In this document: positions 1-6,793 of the stretch, piece after piece | How positions within the stretch are numbered: the stretch's first letter is position 1 | Layout of the letters: each line of letters starts with the position of its first letter | Origin: Sva-07 sp964592115 | Lineage (GTDB): Bacteria > Actinomycetota > Acidimicrobiia > Acidimicrobiales > Ilumatobacteraceae | Reading direction: 5' to 3' | DNA length: 16,089 nt | Assembly (NCBI GenBank): GCA_964592115.1 | Contig: CAZQCP010000064.1 | Coordinates: 1 to 16,089 of the forward strand | The notes under the pieces: model-generated | Databases searched by the model: none | Told to the model about the DNA's origin: nothing | Seen by the model: the letters and a program-made list of their open reading frames with translations, nothing else | Translations under genes and position numbers: made by a program

Positions 1-1
1 C

Positions 2-1432
2 GACATGGTCTGCTACCGCCGCCACGGGCACAACGAGGGCGACGATCCGAGCTACACGCAACCGCTCATGTACAAGGCGATCTCCGAGCGCCGCAGCGTG
101 CGCAAGCTGTACGTCGAGTCGCTCGTGCGTCGTGGCGACATCACGGTGGAGGAGGCCGAGCAGGCGCTCGGCGACTTCCACGACAAGTTGCAGGTCGCGC
201 TCGACCAGACCCGCTCGCAGGCGCCCGCAGCGATCACGGTACCGCGCCCGCCCAGGCCGCTCGGCGTGTTGCCGCACATCCCGACCGGCGTCGAGCGTCA
301 CCTCCTCGACGGCGCGTTTGCCCAGCTCACGAACTATCCGGAGGGCTTCACGATCCATCCGAAGCTGGGCCGCCAGTTCGAGGCGCGAGCCGAGATGTAC
401 GCCAACGGTCAGGTCGACTGGGCCACCGCGGAGGCGTTGGCGATCGCCTCGCTCGTGCGCGAGGGCCACCCGGTGCGCCTCGCCGGCCAGGACTCGCGGC
501 GGGGCACGTTCAGCCAGCGCCACGCCGCGCTGATCGACTACGCCTCCGGTGAAGCGTGGGTGCCGCTCGCCGACTTCGGCGACGACGCCAAGTTCTGGGT
601 GTTCGACTCGTTGTTGTCTGAGTACGCCACGATGGGCTTCGAGTACGGGTACTCGCACACGAACCCCGAAGCGCTCGTGATGTGGGAGGCACAGTTCGGC
701 GACTTCGTCAACGGTGCCCAGATCATCATCGACCAGTACATCGTGGCGGCCGACGACAAGTGGGACGACCAGGACGGGCTCGTGCTCCTGCTGCCGCACG
801 GCTACGAGGGGCAAGGGCCCGAGCACAGCTCGGGTCGCGTCGAGCGCTTCCTCACGCTCGCCGCCGAGGACAACATCCAGGTCTGCAACGCGACCACCGC
901 GGCGAACTACTTCCACCTCTTGAGGCGGCAGGTCCACTCCGAGCGCCGGACACCACTCGTGATCTTCACGCCCAAGCAGGGTCTGCGCATGCGGCAGACC
1001 CGCTCCGCGGTCGACGAGCTCACGACCGGGTCGTTCGCCGAGGTGCTCGACGATCCGGGCGCACCTGATCCCGACGCGGTGCAGCGCATCGTGTTCTGCT
1101 CGGGCAAGGTCGCCTGGGACGCGATCGACGAGCGCGACAAGCGCGAGGCGCCGGTCGCCGTCGTGCGCATCGAGCAGCTCTACCCGCTGCCGACCGAGCA
1201 GATGCTGGAGATCCTCGAGCGCTACCCGAACGCCCGAGAGCTGCGCTGGCTGCAAGAGGAGCCCGAGAACATGGGCGCCTGGCACTTCATCGAGCACAAC
1301 GTGTGGCGCATCAAAGAGCGCGGCTACGACCTGCAGCACATCACCCGCGTCGAGTCGGGCAGCCCGGCGACCGGCTCGAAGTCGATCCACGACCAGGAAC
1401 TGGCCGACCTCTTGGAGCGAACCTTCGCCTGA
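2..1432 (+). CDS. kgd: 2-oxoglutarate decarboxylase/dehydrogenase E1 component, C-terminal part (5' truncated by window edge)
   Basis: This is the last ~476 residues of a thiamine-diphosphate-dependent 2-oxoglutarate dehydrogenase E1 (SucA/Kgd type), which decarboxylates 2-oxoglutarate in the TCA cycle. The reading frame is already open at the left edge. Visible family motifs are CYRRHGHNEGDDPSYTQP near the start (ThDP/Mg region), GQDSRRGTFSQRHA (transketolase-like pyrimidine-binding domain), WEAQFGDFVNGAQ, LLLPHGYEGQGPEHSSGR and the C-terminal LQEEPENMGAW. In actinobacteria this protein is usually a ~1,200-residue Kgd with an N-terminal E2-like acyltransferase domain; that part lies outside the window, so whether this is Kgd or plain SucA cannot be decided here. 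The gene ends in TGA and faces the HAD gene convergently across ~34 bp. No frameshift is seen. Confidence 0.95.
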   Translation, partial: DMVCYRRHGHNEGDDPSYTQPLMYKAISERRSVRKLYVESLVRRGDITVEEAEQALGDFHDKLQVALDQTRSQAPAAITVPRPPRPLGVLPHIPTGVERHLLDGAFAQLTNYPEGFTIHPKLGRQFEARAEMYANGQVDWATAEALAIASLVREGHPVRLAGQDSRRGTFSQRHAALIDYASGEAWVPLADFGDDAKFWVFDSLLSEYATMGFEYGYSHTNPEALVMWEAQFGDFVNGAQIIIDQYIVAADDKWDDQDGLVLLLPHGYEGQGPEHSSGRVERFLTLAAEDNIQVCNATTAANYFHLLRRQVHSERRTPLVIFTPKQGLRMRQTRSAVDELTTGSFAEVLDDPGAPDPDAVQRIVFCSGKVAWDAIDERDKREAPVAVVRIEQLYPLPTEQMLEILERYPNARELRWLQEEPENMGAWHFIEHNVWRIKERGYDLQHITRVESGSPATGSKSIHDQELADLLERTFA

Positions 1433-1458
1433 CGGGCGGGCGCCGGTCCTTCCGCTTG

Positions 1459-1480
1459 TCCCTCCGTTATCGGAGCGGGA
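1459..1480. terminator. Short hairpin between convergent kgd and HAD genes
   Basis: The arm at 1462-1466 (CTCCG) pairs with 1471-1475 (CGGAG) around a TTAT loop. The stem extends by about three more pairs past a one-base bulge. The loop contains the TAA stop of the reverse-strand HAD gene. There is no T-tract, so intrinsic termination is only a possibility suggested by the convergent context. Confidence 0.3.
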
Positions 1481-2087
1481 TCCCGAGGGTTGACTCGAGG
1501 TCGGAGATCGCCTGGTCGGGGGTGACGACCTTGATCGTGGTCATGCCCATCGCCGCCGCCGGCTTCAGGTTGACGCCGAGGTCGTCGAGAAAGACACACT
1601 CGGGCGGTTCGACACCAACGAGGCTGCAGGCGATCTCGTAGAAGCGCACCTCGGGCTTGCGGCAGCCGACCTTGCTCGACTCGACGACGTGCCCGAACAA
1701 GGCCATCACGTCGACGACGTCGGGCCGGGGGTCGCCGTCGCTCACGACGTTGTTGGTGAGGCACGCCGTGAGGTAGCCGGCGTCGACGACCGCCTGCAGC
1801 GCGGCAACCATCTCGGGACGCACCGAACCGGACAGCAACGCCAGCACGTCGCCACCACCGACACGGTGGCCGAGCGCCTCCGACTCGTCGCCGAACGCGG
1901 TGTGGAACTCCGCCGCGTCGATGTCGCTGCGCTCCAAGCGCGCCCACGCGTTGTCGTGCGGATCGGTCGCGTTGACGGTGCGGATGAAGTCCGCTGGCAG
2001 CCCGTTCGCCTCCTCGTACCGGTTGAACGCTTCGAAGGGGCTGGACAGGATGACGCCGCCGAAATCCCAGAGTACCGCTCGGATCAT
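1467..2087 (-). CDS. HAD-superfamily hydrolase (subfamily IA, YihX/sEH-N-like phosphatase)
   Basis: This 206-residue protein is a likely phosphatase on a small phosphorylated metabolite; the substrate is unknown. All four HAD motifs can be seen: motif I WDFGGVI with the Asp8 nucleophile, motif II LTNN (Thr111), motif III Lys144 in GCRKPEVRFY, and motif IV FLDD (Asp168/Asp169). The second Asp of the usual DxD is Gly10, as in YihX-type and epoxide-hydrolase N-terminal domains (DxG). The segment between motifs I and II is a small helical C1 cap. The ATG lies 8 nt after a TAGGCT hexamer (plus-strand 2096-2101), so the mRNA may be leaderless. The gene is divergent from the NYN fusion gene and convergent with kgd. 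Family confidence is high; function is open. Confidence 0.88.
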   Translation of the reverse strand: MIRAVLWDFGGVILSSPFEAFNRYEEANGLPADFIRTVNATDPHDNAWARLERSDIDAAEFHTAFGDESEALGHRVGGGDVLALLSGSVRPEMVAALQAVVDAGYLTACLTNNVVSDGDPRPDVVDVMALFGHVVESSKVGCRKPEVRFYEIACSLVGVEPPECVFLDDLGVNLKPAAAMGMTTIKVVTPDQAISDLESTLGIPLR

Positions 2088-2095
2088 GACGGGCG

Positions 2096-2105
2096 AGCCT
2101 ACGAT
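2096..2105. promoter_or_regulatory. Overlapping divergent -10 hexamers (HAD gene and NYN gene)
   Basis: On the minus strand TAGGCT (2101-2096) lies 8 nt before the HAD ATG. On the plus strand TACGAT (2100-2105) could serve the NYN gene with a ~100 nt leader. The two hexamers share two bases. No convincing -35 is seen for either. The putative plus-strand leader contains two copies of the self-complementary CCGATCGG (2170-2177 and 2182-2189 approximately). Confidence 0.35.
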
Positions 2106-2212
2106 GAGGCGGCGGCAGCCGGCGTGGTCGATCGACGAAGTTCGATCCGAGCGACGTCACGGCGTGCCCCGATCGGCGTCCCGATCGGAACCGACCCCAG
2201 GAACGAGAACCA

Positions 2213-3787
2213 ATGACAACCCGCAAGCGACCGACTCACGTCGTGGTCGACGGCTCGAACATCGCCACCGAAGGCAGATCGATGCCGAGCCTCACGCAGC
2301 TCCAAGAAGCGGTGATGAGCTTCATGGAGGAGTACCCGGACACGGCGATCACCGTCGTCGTCGACGCCACCTTCGGCCACCGGATCGACAGCAAAGAGCA
2401 GAAGGAGTTCGAGGAGGGGATCTCGAACAACGAGCTCGTCGCCCCGCCGGCCGGCGCTGTCGGCCGTGGCGACGCCTTCGTCCTCGGCATCGCTCAGAAG
2501 GCCAACGCGTCGATCCTCTCCAACGACTCCTTCCAGGAGTTCCATGGCGACTACGACTGGCTGTTCGACGAAGGTCGGCTGATCGGCGGCAAGCCGGTTC
2601 CTCACGTGGGATGGGTGTTCGTGGATCGCGTGCCCGTGCGCGGGCCGGTCAGCCGCAAGGCCACCGGTGTCGGACGCGGCGGTCGTCGCAAGAAGGACTC
2701 GGGTGGTGCGGACGCGAAGGCGCGTCCGGTCAGCATCGAGGCGAGCCAACCGATGCCGGTCCCGACGTCGCCTCCACCGCGACGCGGCGCGACCAAGACC
2801 AGCGCGGCGACCACGACGAGGGCGGCGTCTCCCGCGCCGCCGGCACCCGTCGAGGATCAGCAGCGCAAGCCCGTGCCGCGGGCCGGTGACGTCGTCAACG
2901 ACTTGATCCCGTTCCTCGAGTTCGTCGAGCATCACCCCGTCGGCACGAGCGTCAACGGCACGGTCGACTCGTACTCGTCGCACGGCGCCTACGTCACGTT
3001 CGGCAACGACGGTGTGCGCGGCTATGTGCCGCTGCGGCTGATGTCCGACCCACCGCCGTCGAGCGCTCGCAAGGTGATGAAGATCGGCGAGTCGGTGACA
3101 CTCGTCGTCGTCAGCTTCGCTCCGGCCCGCCGCAGCATCGACTGTGCGGTGCCCGAACTTGCCGGTTCGGCGATCCAGGAGGTCGCCGGCACCATCGACG
3201 ACCCCGAATCGGGTACAGAACCGGCTCAGCTCACGTCGTCGGCCGACGCCGCGGCGGTCGCGCTCGCCATCGACGCGGACGCAGAAGCGACCGTCGACGA
3301 GGCCGCTGTGGCGGACCGCCCGGCCCGCCGGGGAGCGAAACGAGCACCGGCCGAGCGGCCAGCGGCGAAGCAGCCGCCGGTCAAGAAGGCCGCGGCCAAG
3401 AAGGCGGCGCCAACGAAGAAGGCGGCAGCAGCAAAGAAGGCGGCGGCAACGAAGAAGGCGGCGGCAACGAAGAAGGCGGCGGCAACGAAGAAGACGACCG
3501 CGGCCGAGAAGCGCCCCGCCAAGCGCGTGGCGCCGAGCGCGCCCGCCCTCGACGCGGACGCGTCCGCCGCGATGCCCGCCAAGAAGGCGCCGGCGAAGAA
3601 GGCAGCGGCGGCGAGGAAGTCAGTGCCGGCAACGAAGGCGCCAGCGAAGAAGGCGCCAGCGAAGAAGTCGGTCGCCAAGAAGGCGGCGCCGGCGAAGAAG
3701 GCACCAGCCAAGAAGACACCAGCCAAGAAGACACCAGCGAGGAAGGCTCCCGCCAAGTCGGCGCCCGCTGCGGGCGGAGCTGCGTGA
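2213..3787 (+). CDS. NYN/Zc3h12a-like ribonuclease fused to S1 RNA-binding domain and histone-H1-like Lys/Ala tail
   Basis: This 524-residue protein has three parts. Residues ~8-140 form a PIN-like NYN nuclease domain: VVVDGSNIA (Asp13, Asn16), VVVDATF (Asp51), GRGDAFV (Asp87) and ILSNDSFQEF (Asn104, Asp105). This matches the DGSNVA and SNDNYRDL signatures of Zc3h12a/Regnase-type RNases. Residues ~240-313 form an S1 OB-fold (VGTSVNGTVDSYSSHGAYVTF, GYVPLRLM). Residues ~371-524 are a low-complexity KKAAA/KKAPAKK tail resembling histone H1 or the actinobacterial HU (HupB) tail. A basic/proline linker (~145-225) and an acidic, Ala-rich stretch (~320-365) separate the parts. The inferred role is RNA cleavage, with the S1 domain and the tail binding RNA or DNA. 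The start ATG has only a weak AGGAACGAG upstream. The stop overlaps the exonuclease III start. I know no gene name for this arrangement. Confidence 0.88.
   Translation: MTTRKRPTHVVVDGSNIATEGRSMPSLTQLQEAVMSFMEEYPDTAITVVVDATFGHRIDSKEQKEFEEGISNNELVAPPAGAVGRGDAFVLGIAQKANASILSNDSFQEFHGDYDWLFDEGRLIGGKPVPHVGWVFVDRVPVRGPVSRKATGVGRGGRRKKDSGGADAKARPVSIEASQPMPVPTSPPPRRGATKTSAATTTRAASPAPPAPVEDQQRKPVPRAGDVVNDLIPFLEFVEHHPVGTSVNGTVDSYSSHGAYVTFGNDGVRGYVPLRLMSDPPPSSARKVMKIGESVTLVVVSFAPARRSIDCAVPELAGSAIQEVAGTIDDPESGTEPAQLTSSADAAAVALAIDADAEATVDEAAVADRPARRGAKRAPAERPAAKQPPVKKAAAKKAAPTKKAAAAKKAAATKKAAATKKAAATKKTTAAEKRPAKRVAPSAPALDADASAAMPAKKAPAKKAAAARKSVPATKAPAKKAPAKKSVAKKAAPAKKAPAKKTPAKKTPARKAPAKSAPAAGGAA
3440..3493 (+). 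repeat. Three perfect 18-bp tandem repeats in the H1-like tail
   Basis: The unit GCGGCGGCAACGAAGAAG occurs three times without a mismatch at 3440-3457, 3458-3475 and 3476-3493. It is in frame and encodes AAATKK starting at residue 410. A diverged copy precedes it at ~3416-3439. Exact nucleotide identity, not only amino-acid similarity, indicates recent slippage or recombination, so the tail length probably varies between strains. Confidence 0.9.
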
Positions 3788-4560
3788 TGCGCGTCGTCAC
3801 CTGGAACATCAACTCGCTTCGGGCGCGCCAGGAACGCGTCGAGGAGTGGCTCGTCCAAGTCGCTCCCGACGTGCTCTTGCTGCAAGAGACGAAGCTTGCC
3901 GACGACGCGTTCCCGGCACTGGCGTTCCAATCGCTCGGCTACGAGTCGGCCCACTACGGCCAGGGTCAGTGGAACGGCGTGGCGATCCTGTCGCGGGTCG
4001 GTATCGACGATGTCGTCGCCAACTTCGCCGGCGACGTCGAGCCCGATCCGGATGCCCGCATCCTCACGGCGACGTGTGGGGGAGTGCGGGTGAGCAGCGT
4101 CTACGTGCCCAACGGGCGCGCGCTCGACGACCCGCACTACAGCTACAAGCTCTCGTGGTTGGATCGCTTGATCGCTCATCTCGACGCTGACACCGCGCCG
4201 GATCGTCCCGTGATCGTGGGTGGCGACTTCAACATCGCGCCGGCCGACCGCGACGTCCACGACCCGGCCAAGCTCGTGGGTGCGACCCACGTCAGCGAGC
4301 CAGAGCGCGAACGGCTCGCGGCGCTCGAACACTGGGGACTCACGGATGTCTTCCGCACGATCCACCACGACGACCGCGTCTATTCGTGGTGGGACTACCG
4401 GGCCGGCGACTTCCACCAGGGGCGCGGCATGCGCATCGATCTGCTGATGTGTTCCACGTCGGTCGTCGATCGCGCTCGGTGGTGTGTGATCGACCGCAAT
4501 GCGCGCAAGGGCAAACAACCGAGCGACCACGCGCCGGTGATCGTCGACCTCGACGACTGA
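3787..4560 (+). CDS. xth: Exodeoxyribonuclease III (AP endonuclease)
   Basis: This 257-residue Mg-dependent EEP-family enzyme cuts the backbone 5' of abasic sites in base excision repair and has 3'-5' exonuclease/phosphatase activity. Visible active-site residues are Asn7 in TWNINS, Glu34 in LLQETK, Tyr106 in VYVPNG, Asp147/Asn149 in VGGDFNI, Asp218 in MRIDLLM, and the Asp247-His248 pair in QPSDHAPV. WWDYR (residues 201-205) is also typical. Length is normal for ExoA/XthA. The ATG overlaps the upstream stop (TGATG), which implies translational coupling with the NYN fusion gene. A GTG one codon earlier is possible but less likely. The gene converges on uvrD2. Confidence 0.96.
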   Translation: MRVVTWNINSLRARQERVEEWLVQVAPDVLLLQETKLADDAFPALAFQSLGYESAHYGQGQWNGVAILSRVGIDDVVANFAGDVEPDPDARILTATCGGVRVSSVYVPNGRALDDPHYSYKLSWLDRLIAHLDADTAPDRPVIVGGDFNIAPADRDVHDPAKLVGATHVSEPERERLAALEHWGLTDVFRTIHHDDRVYSWWDYRAGDFHQGRGMRIDLLMCSTSVVDRARWCVIDRNARKGKQPSDHAPVIVDLDD

Positions 4561-4601
4561 CCCGCCGCCGCTCCCGCCCCGCCGCCGCACCCGCCCCAAG
4601 G

Positions 4602-4652
4602 CGATCTCGGTAGGAATTCTCCCGCCTGGCGGGAAGATCGCTACCGAGATCG
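4602..4652. repeat. 51-bp imperfect palindrome at convergent xth/uvrD2 3' ends
   Basis: The 12-bp arms CGATCTCGGTAG (4602-4613) and CTACCGAGATCG (4641-4652) are perfectly complementary. Inside them come a 2x2 mismatch, three pairs (one G-T), a 1x1 mismatch and a 7-bp GC-rich stem TCCCGCC/GGCGGGA centred on 4627. The arms stay exactly symmetrical, with no bulge. The right arm contains the last codons and the TAG stop of uvrD2. It could act as a bidirectional terminator, but no T-tract is present. Confidence 0.85.
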
Positions 4653-6578
4653 GCGTGAACGGGTGGAAGTCGAGGCCGACTCGGCCGACTCGATGATCTC
4701 GACGATCTCGGGGGCGAGGCGTTCGGCGGTGATCGGGCCGAACGACGTCGTCGCCGACAGCTCGTCGGCCGAACGCGGACGGGCCTGGGCGATCGAGCGC
4801 AGGTCGCGGTCGGTGCAGAACTGGACCGGCAAGATGTTCGCTCGCCGCGCCGCGTCGTCGCGCCAGGTGCGCAGCGAGTCGAGCAACGGATCGGGGCGCC
4901 GCACGCGCACGCGGGGAGGCGGCGGGCTGGGTGCCTCCGGCCCGAGTGTGAGGTCGATCGCGAACGGGCTCGCCGCGCGGGCGTACCCGCCGCGGCGCTG
5001 CGCTCTGGTGAGCACGAGCCGATCCGTGGCGCGGGTGCAGGCGACGTAGAGCAGCCGCGCTTCTTCGGCCCGCTCGGTCACGGTGTGCGCCGACTTGTGC
5101 GGCACGAGGCTCGTCTCGACGCCGGTGACGAACACGGTGTGCCACTCCCGACCTTTGGCGCCGTGGAACGTGAGCAGCCCCACGCCGTCGGTCGACGCGT
5201 CGTCGAACGGGTTCGTCGTGGCAACCCATGCCCGGAAGCCAGCTCCGTCGCCGAGCGTCTGCTCGCGCAGATAGTCGAGGACCGCGGTCGCCACCCGTCG
5301 CTCGGGCGGCGCCTCCGCCCCAGGGTCGCTACCACTGGCGTGGCTGATGGTCGCCGGATCGTCGAGCACGTCATGTGCCCACGCCCGCAGGCGCGATGCC
5401 GAGGTGAGTGCCGCGGCGCCGCGTACGGCAGCCTGCAACGGCGATCCGGCCGCCGTTGCCGAGCGGCGTACGGCGATGCCGTGGTGGGCGAGCGCGTCGG
5501 CGAACGGCCCGAGCTGGGCGTTCGTGCGGGCAAGCACGGCGATCTCGCCGGTCCGCACGAGATTCGGATCGGCCTGACGAATCGCGTTCGTCACGGCCGC
5601 GATCTCCGCCCGTTCGTCATCGACGACGACCTCGGTGACCGGCGCGCCGTCGCCGCGGCCCGATCGCAGCTCGGTCGGCTGATCGGCGGCGGCGAGCACC
5701 TGCCGCCCGACAGCGACCACTTGGGGCGTGCTGCGATGGTTGACGGGGAGCCGGATCACCTCGACGCCCGGAAACCGGCGCTCCACGTCGACGAGCAGGG
5801 TCGGGTCGGCGCCGTTGAATCCGTAGATCGCTTGAGCCGGATCGCCGACGAGGAACAGGTCGTCGCGCCCAGCGCGCAAGACGTCGACGATGGCGTGCTG
5901 GAGCGGGTTGAGGTCTTGCGCCTCGTCGACGAGGACGTGACGGAACCGCCAGCGCAGCGTGTCGGCGAAGTCGGCATCCCGGCGCAGTTCGCGGATGACG
6001 TGGCTGAGCACGTCATCGAAGTCGATCACGCCGCGGCGGCGCTTCACGGTCGCGAACGCCCCGTACACGGTTGCGCAGCGGTCGATCCCGGGGGCGGGAC
6101 GACGGCCAGCGCGGCGGGCGATCGCCGCGTAGTCCTCCGGCGTGACGCCGCGGGCCGTCGCCCAGTCGATCTCGGCGACGAGCGCGGCGAGATGGTGGCG
6201 GTGCTCGCCATCGGTGGCATCGGCAACGAGGCGTCGGCGGTCCGACACGACGGTCAGCGGTCGCCGGCCGGTGTCGGTCCACCGCTGCTTGAGCACAGCG
6301 AGCATCACGGAGTGGAACGTGCCGGCCTCGACATGGTCGCGAAGTCCGAGCCGGTTGAGTCGCTTGCGCATCTCACCAGCGGCTTCCCGCGTGAACGTGA
6401 GCGCCAGCGTGTGGCGGGCGTCGGCACTCCCGGTAGCGATGCGGTGGGCGATCCGCCGCGTGAGGACGCGGGTCTTGCCCGACCCCGCGCCAGCGATCAC
6501 GGCGACCAGAAGCGACGGTGTCGTGACAGCGGCGCGCTGGTCAGCATCGAGGTCAGCGACCAGCGCGTCGGGGTCCAC
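4641..6578 (-). CDS. uvrD2: UvrD/PcrA-family ATP-dependent DNA helicase with C-terminal HRDC domain (UvrD2-like)
   Basis: This is an SF1A 3'-5' DNA helicase. Numbered from the GTG at 6578 (645 residues), the motifs are Walker A GAGSGKT (30-36), FTREAAGEM, Walker B VDEAQD (217-222), QAIYGFNGA (249-257), VNHRSTP (279-285), GLLTFHGAKGREW (467-479) and LLYVACTRA (509-517). Residues ~562-631 form an HRDC domain (DPLLDSLRTWR…ITAERLAPEIVEII), as in mycobacterial UvrD2. The tetracysteine motif that links helicase and HRDC in mycobacterial UvrD2 is absent; a Pro/Arg-rich linker is there instead. A TTG at 6620 would add 14 residues. I prefer the GTG because it lies 6 nt after a TACAGT -10 and is followed directly by the conserved LDADQRAAV. 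The gene is divergent from uvrB. Confidence 0.92.
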   Translation of the reverse strand: MDPDALVADLDADQRAAVTTPSLLVAVIAGAGSGKTRVLTRRIAHRIATGSADARHTLALTFTREAAGEMRKRLNRLGLRDHVEAGTFHSVMLAVLKQRWTDTGRRPLTVVSDRRRLVADATDGEHRHHLAALVAEIDWATARGVTPEDYAAIARRAGRRPAPGIDRCATVYGAFATVKRRRGVIDFDDVLSHVIRELRRDADFADTLRWRFRHVLVDEAQDLNPLQHAIVDVLRAGRDDLFLVGDPAQAIYGFNGADPTLLVDVERRFPGVEVIRLPVNHRSTPQVVAVGRQVLAAADQPTELRSGRGDGAPVTEVVVDDERAEIAAVTNAIRQADPNLVRTGEIAVLARTNAQLGPFADALAHHGIAVRRSATAAGSPLQAAVRGAAALTSASRLRAWAHDVLDDPATISHASGSDPGAEAPPERRVATAVLDYLREQTLGDGAGFRAWVATTNPFDDASTDGVGLLTFHGAKGREWHTVFVTGVETSLVPHKSAHTVTERAEEARLLYVACTRATDRLVLTRAQRRGGYARAASPFAIDLTLGPEAPSPPPPRVRVRRPDPLLDSLRTWRDDAARRANILPVQFCTDRDLRSIAQARPRSADELSATTSFGPITAERLAPEIVEIIESAESASTSTRSRRSR

Positions 6579-6584
6579 ACACCA

Positions 6585-6590
6585 ACTGTA
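6585..6590 (-). promoter_or_regulatory. -10 hexamer of uvrD2 (likely leaderless)
   Basis: On the minus strand TACAGT ends 6 nt before the GTG at 6578. A start site at or next to that GTG would give a leaderless mRNA. No clear -35 is visible. Confidence 0.45.
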
Positions 6591-6632
6591 CGACCCCGTC
6601 CAGCCGAGCCGGGTGAGCAAGTGCGGTCGGCC

Positions 6633-6737
6633 GCGATGAGTTTCCGGCCCGACAGGTGGGCCACAATCTCATCGCGTCACGGCTGCGGACGGCAGCGATG
6701 AGTTTTCGGTCCGACAGGCGGGCCACAATCTCATCGC
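6633..6737. repeat. Pair of 41-bp imperfect palindromes at 62-bp spacing (uvrD2-uvrB intergenic)
   Basis: Copies lie at 6634-6674 and 6696-6736. Both have arms CGATGAG and CTCATCG (extended by one G-C pair outside), then a T-T mismatch, TT/AA, a 2x2 mismatch, and an inner stem GGCCC/GGGCC (copy 1) or GGTCC/GGGCC (copy 2) around a 7-nt loop. They differ at three positions: one mismatch position, one that changes C-G to T-G, and one in the loop. The ~12 bp to the left of each copy are also similar (TGCGGTCGGCCG and TGCGGACGGCAG), so the duplicated unit is larger than the hairpin. The pair lies between two divergent promoters, so it is not a terminator. Confidence 0.9.
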
Positions 6738-6745
6738 AACCCGGA

Positions 6746-6759
6746 CGAACGGGTGTTCC
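6746..6759 (+). promoter_or_regulatory. LexA/SOS box upstream of uvrB
   Basis: CGAAC-GGGT-GTTCC matches the Gram-positive/actinobacterial LexA consensus CGAAC-N4-GTTCG in all but the last base. It lies ~35 bp before the uvrB ATG and overlaps the expected -35 region of the TATCGT -10 at 6779-6784. Damage-inducible expression is inferred from the site and its position. Confidence 0.8.
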
Positions 6760-6778
6760 CGGCGAGGTGTCGGCGCGG

Positions 6779-6784
6779 TATCGT
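6779..6784 (+). promoter_or_regulatory. -10 hexamer of uvrB
   Basis: TATCGT fits TAnnnT and lies 9 nt before the uvrB ATG. The sequence GGGGGAGG between them ends only one base before the ATG, too close for normal Shine-Dalgarno spacing. A leaderless or near-leaderless start is therefore plausible. Confidence 0.45.
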
Positions 6785-6793
6785 GGGGGAGGT

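Noticed and set aside
3226..5229. 667-codon minus-strand open frame
   Set aside because: It is antisense to three well-supported genes (NYN fusion, xth, uvrD2 end), has no recognisable domain, and its Ala/Val/Phe-rich repeats are the complement of the lysine-rich tail.
6579..6620. TTG start of uvrD2 at 6620
   Set aside because: It would place the -10 hexamer TACAGT inside the coding region; the GTG at 6578 is directly followed by conserved sequence.
6656..6793. 46-residue N-terminal extension of UvrB
   Set aside because: It would be translated from the second hairpin and the LexA box, and the promoter lies inside it. The ATG at 6794 fits the family better.
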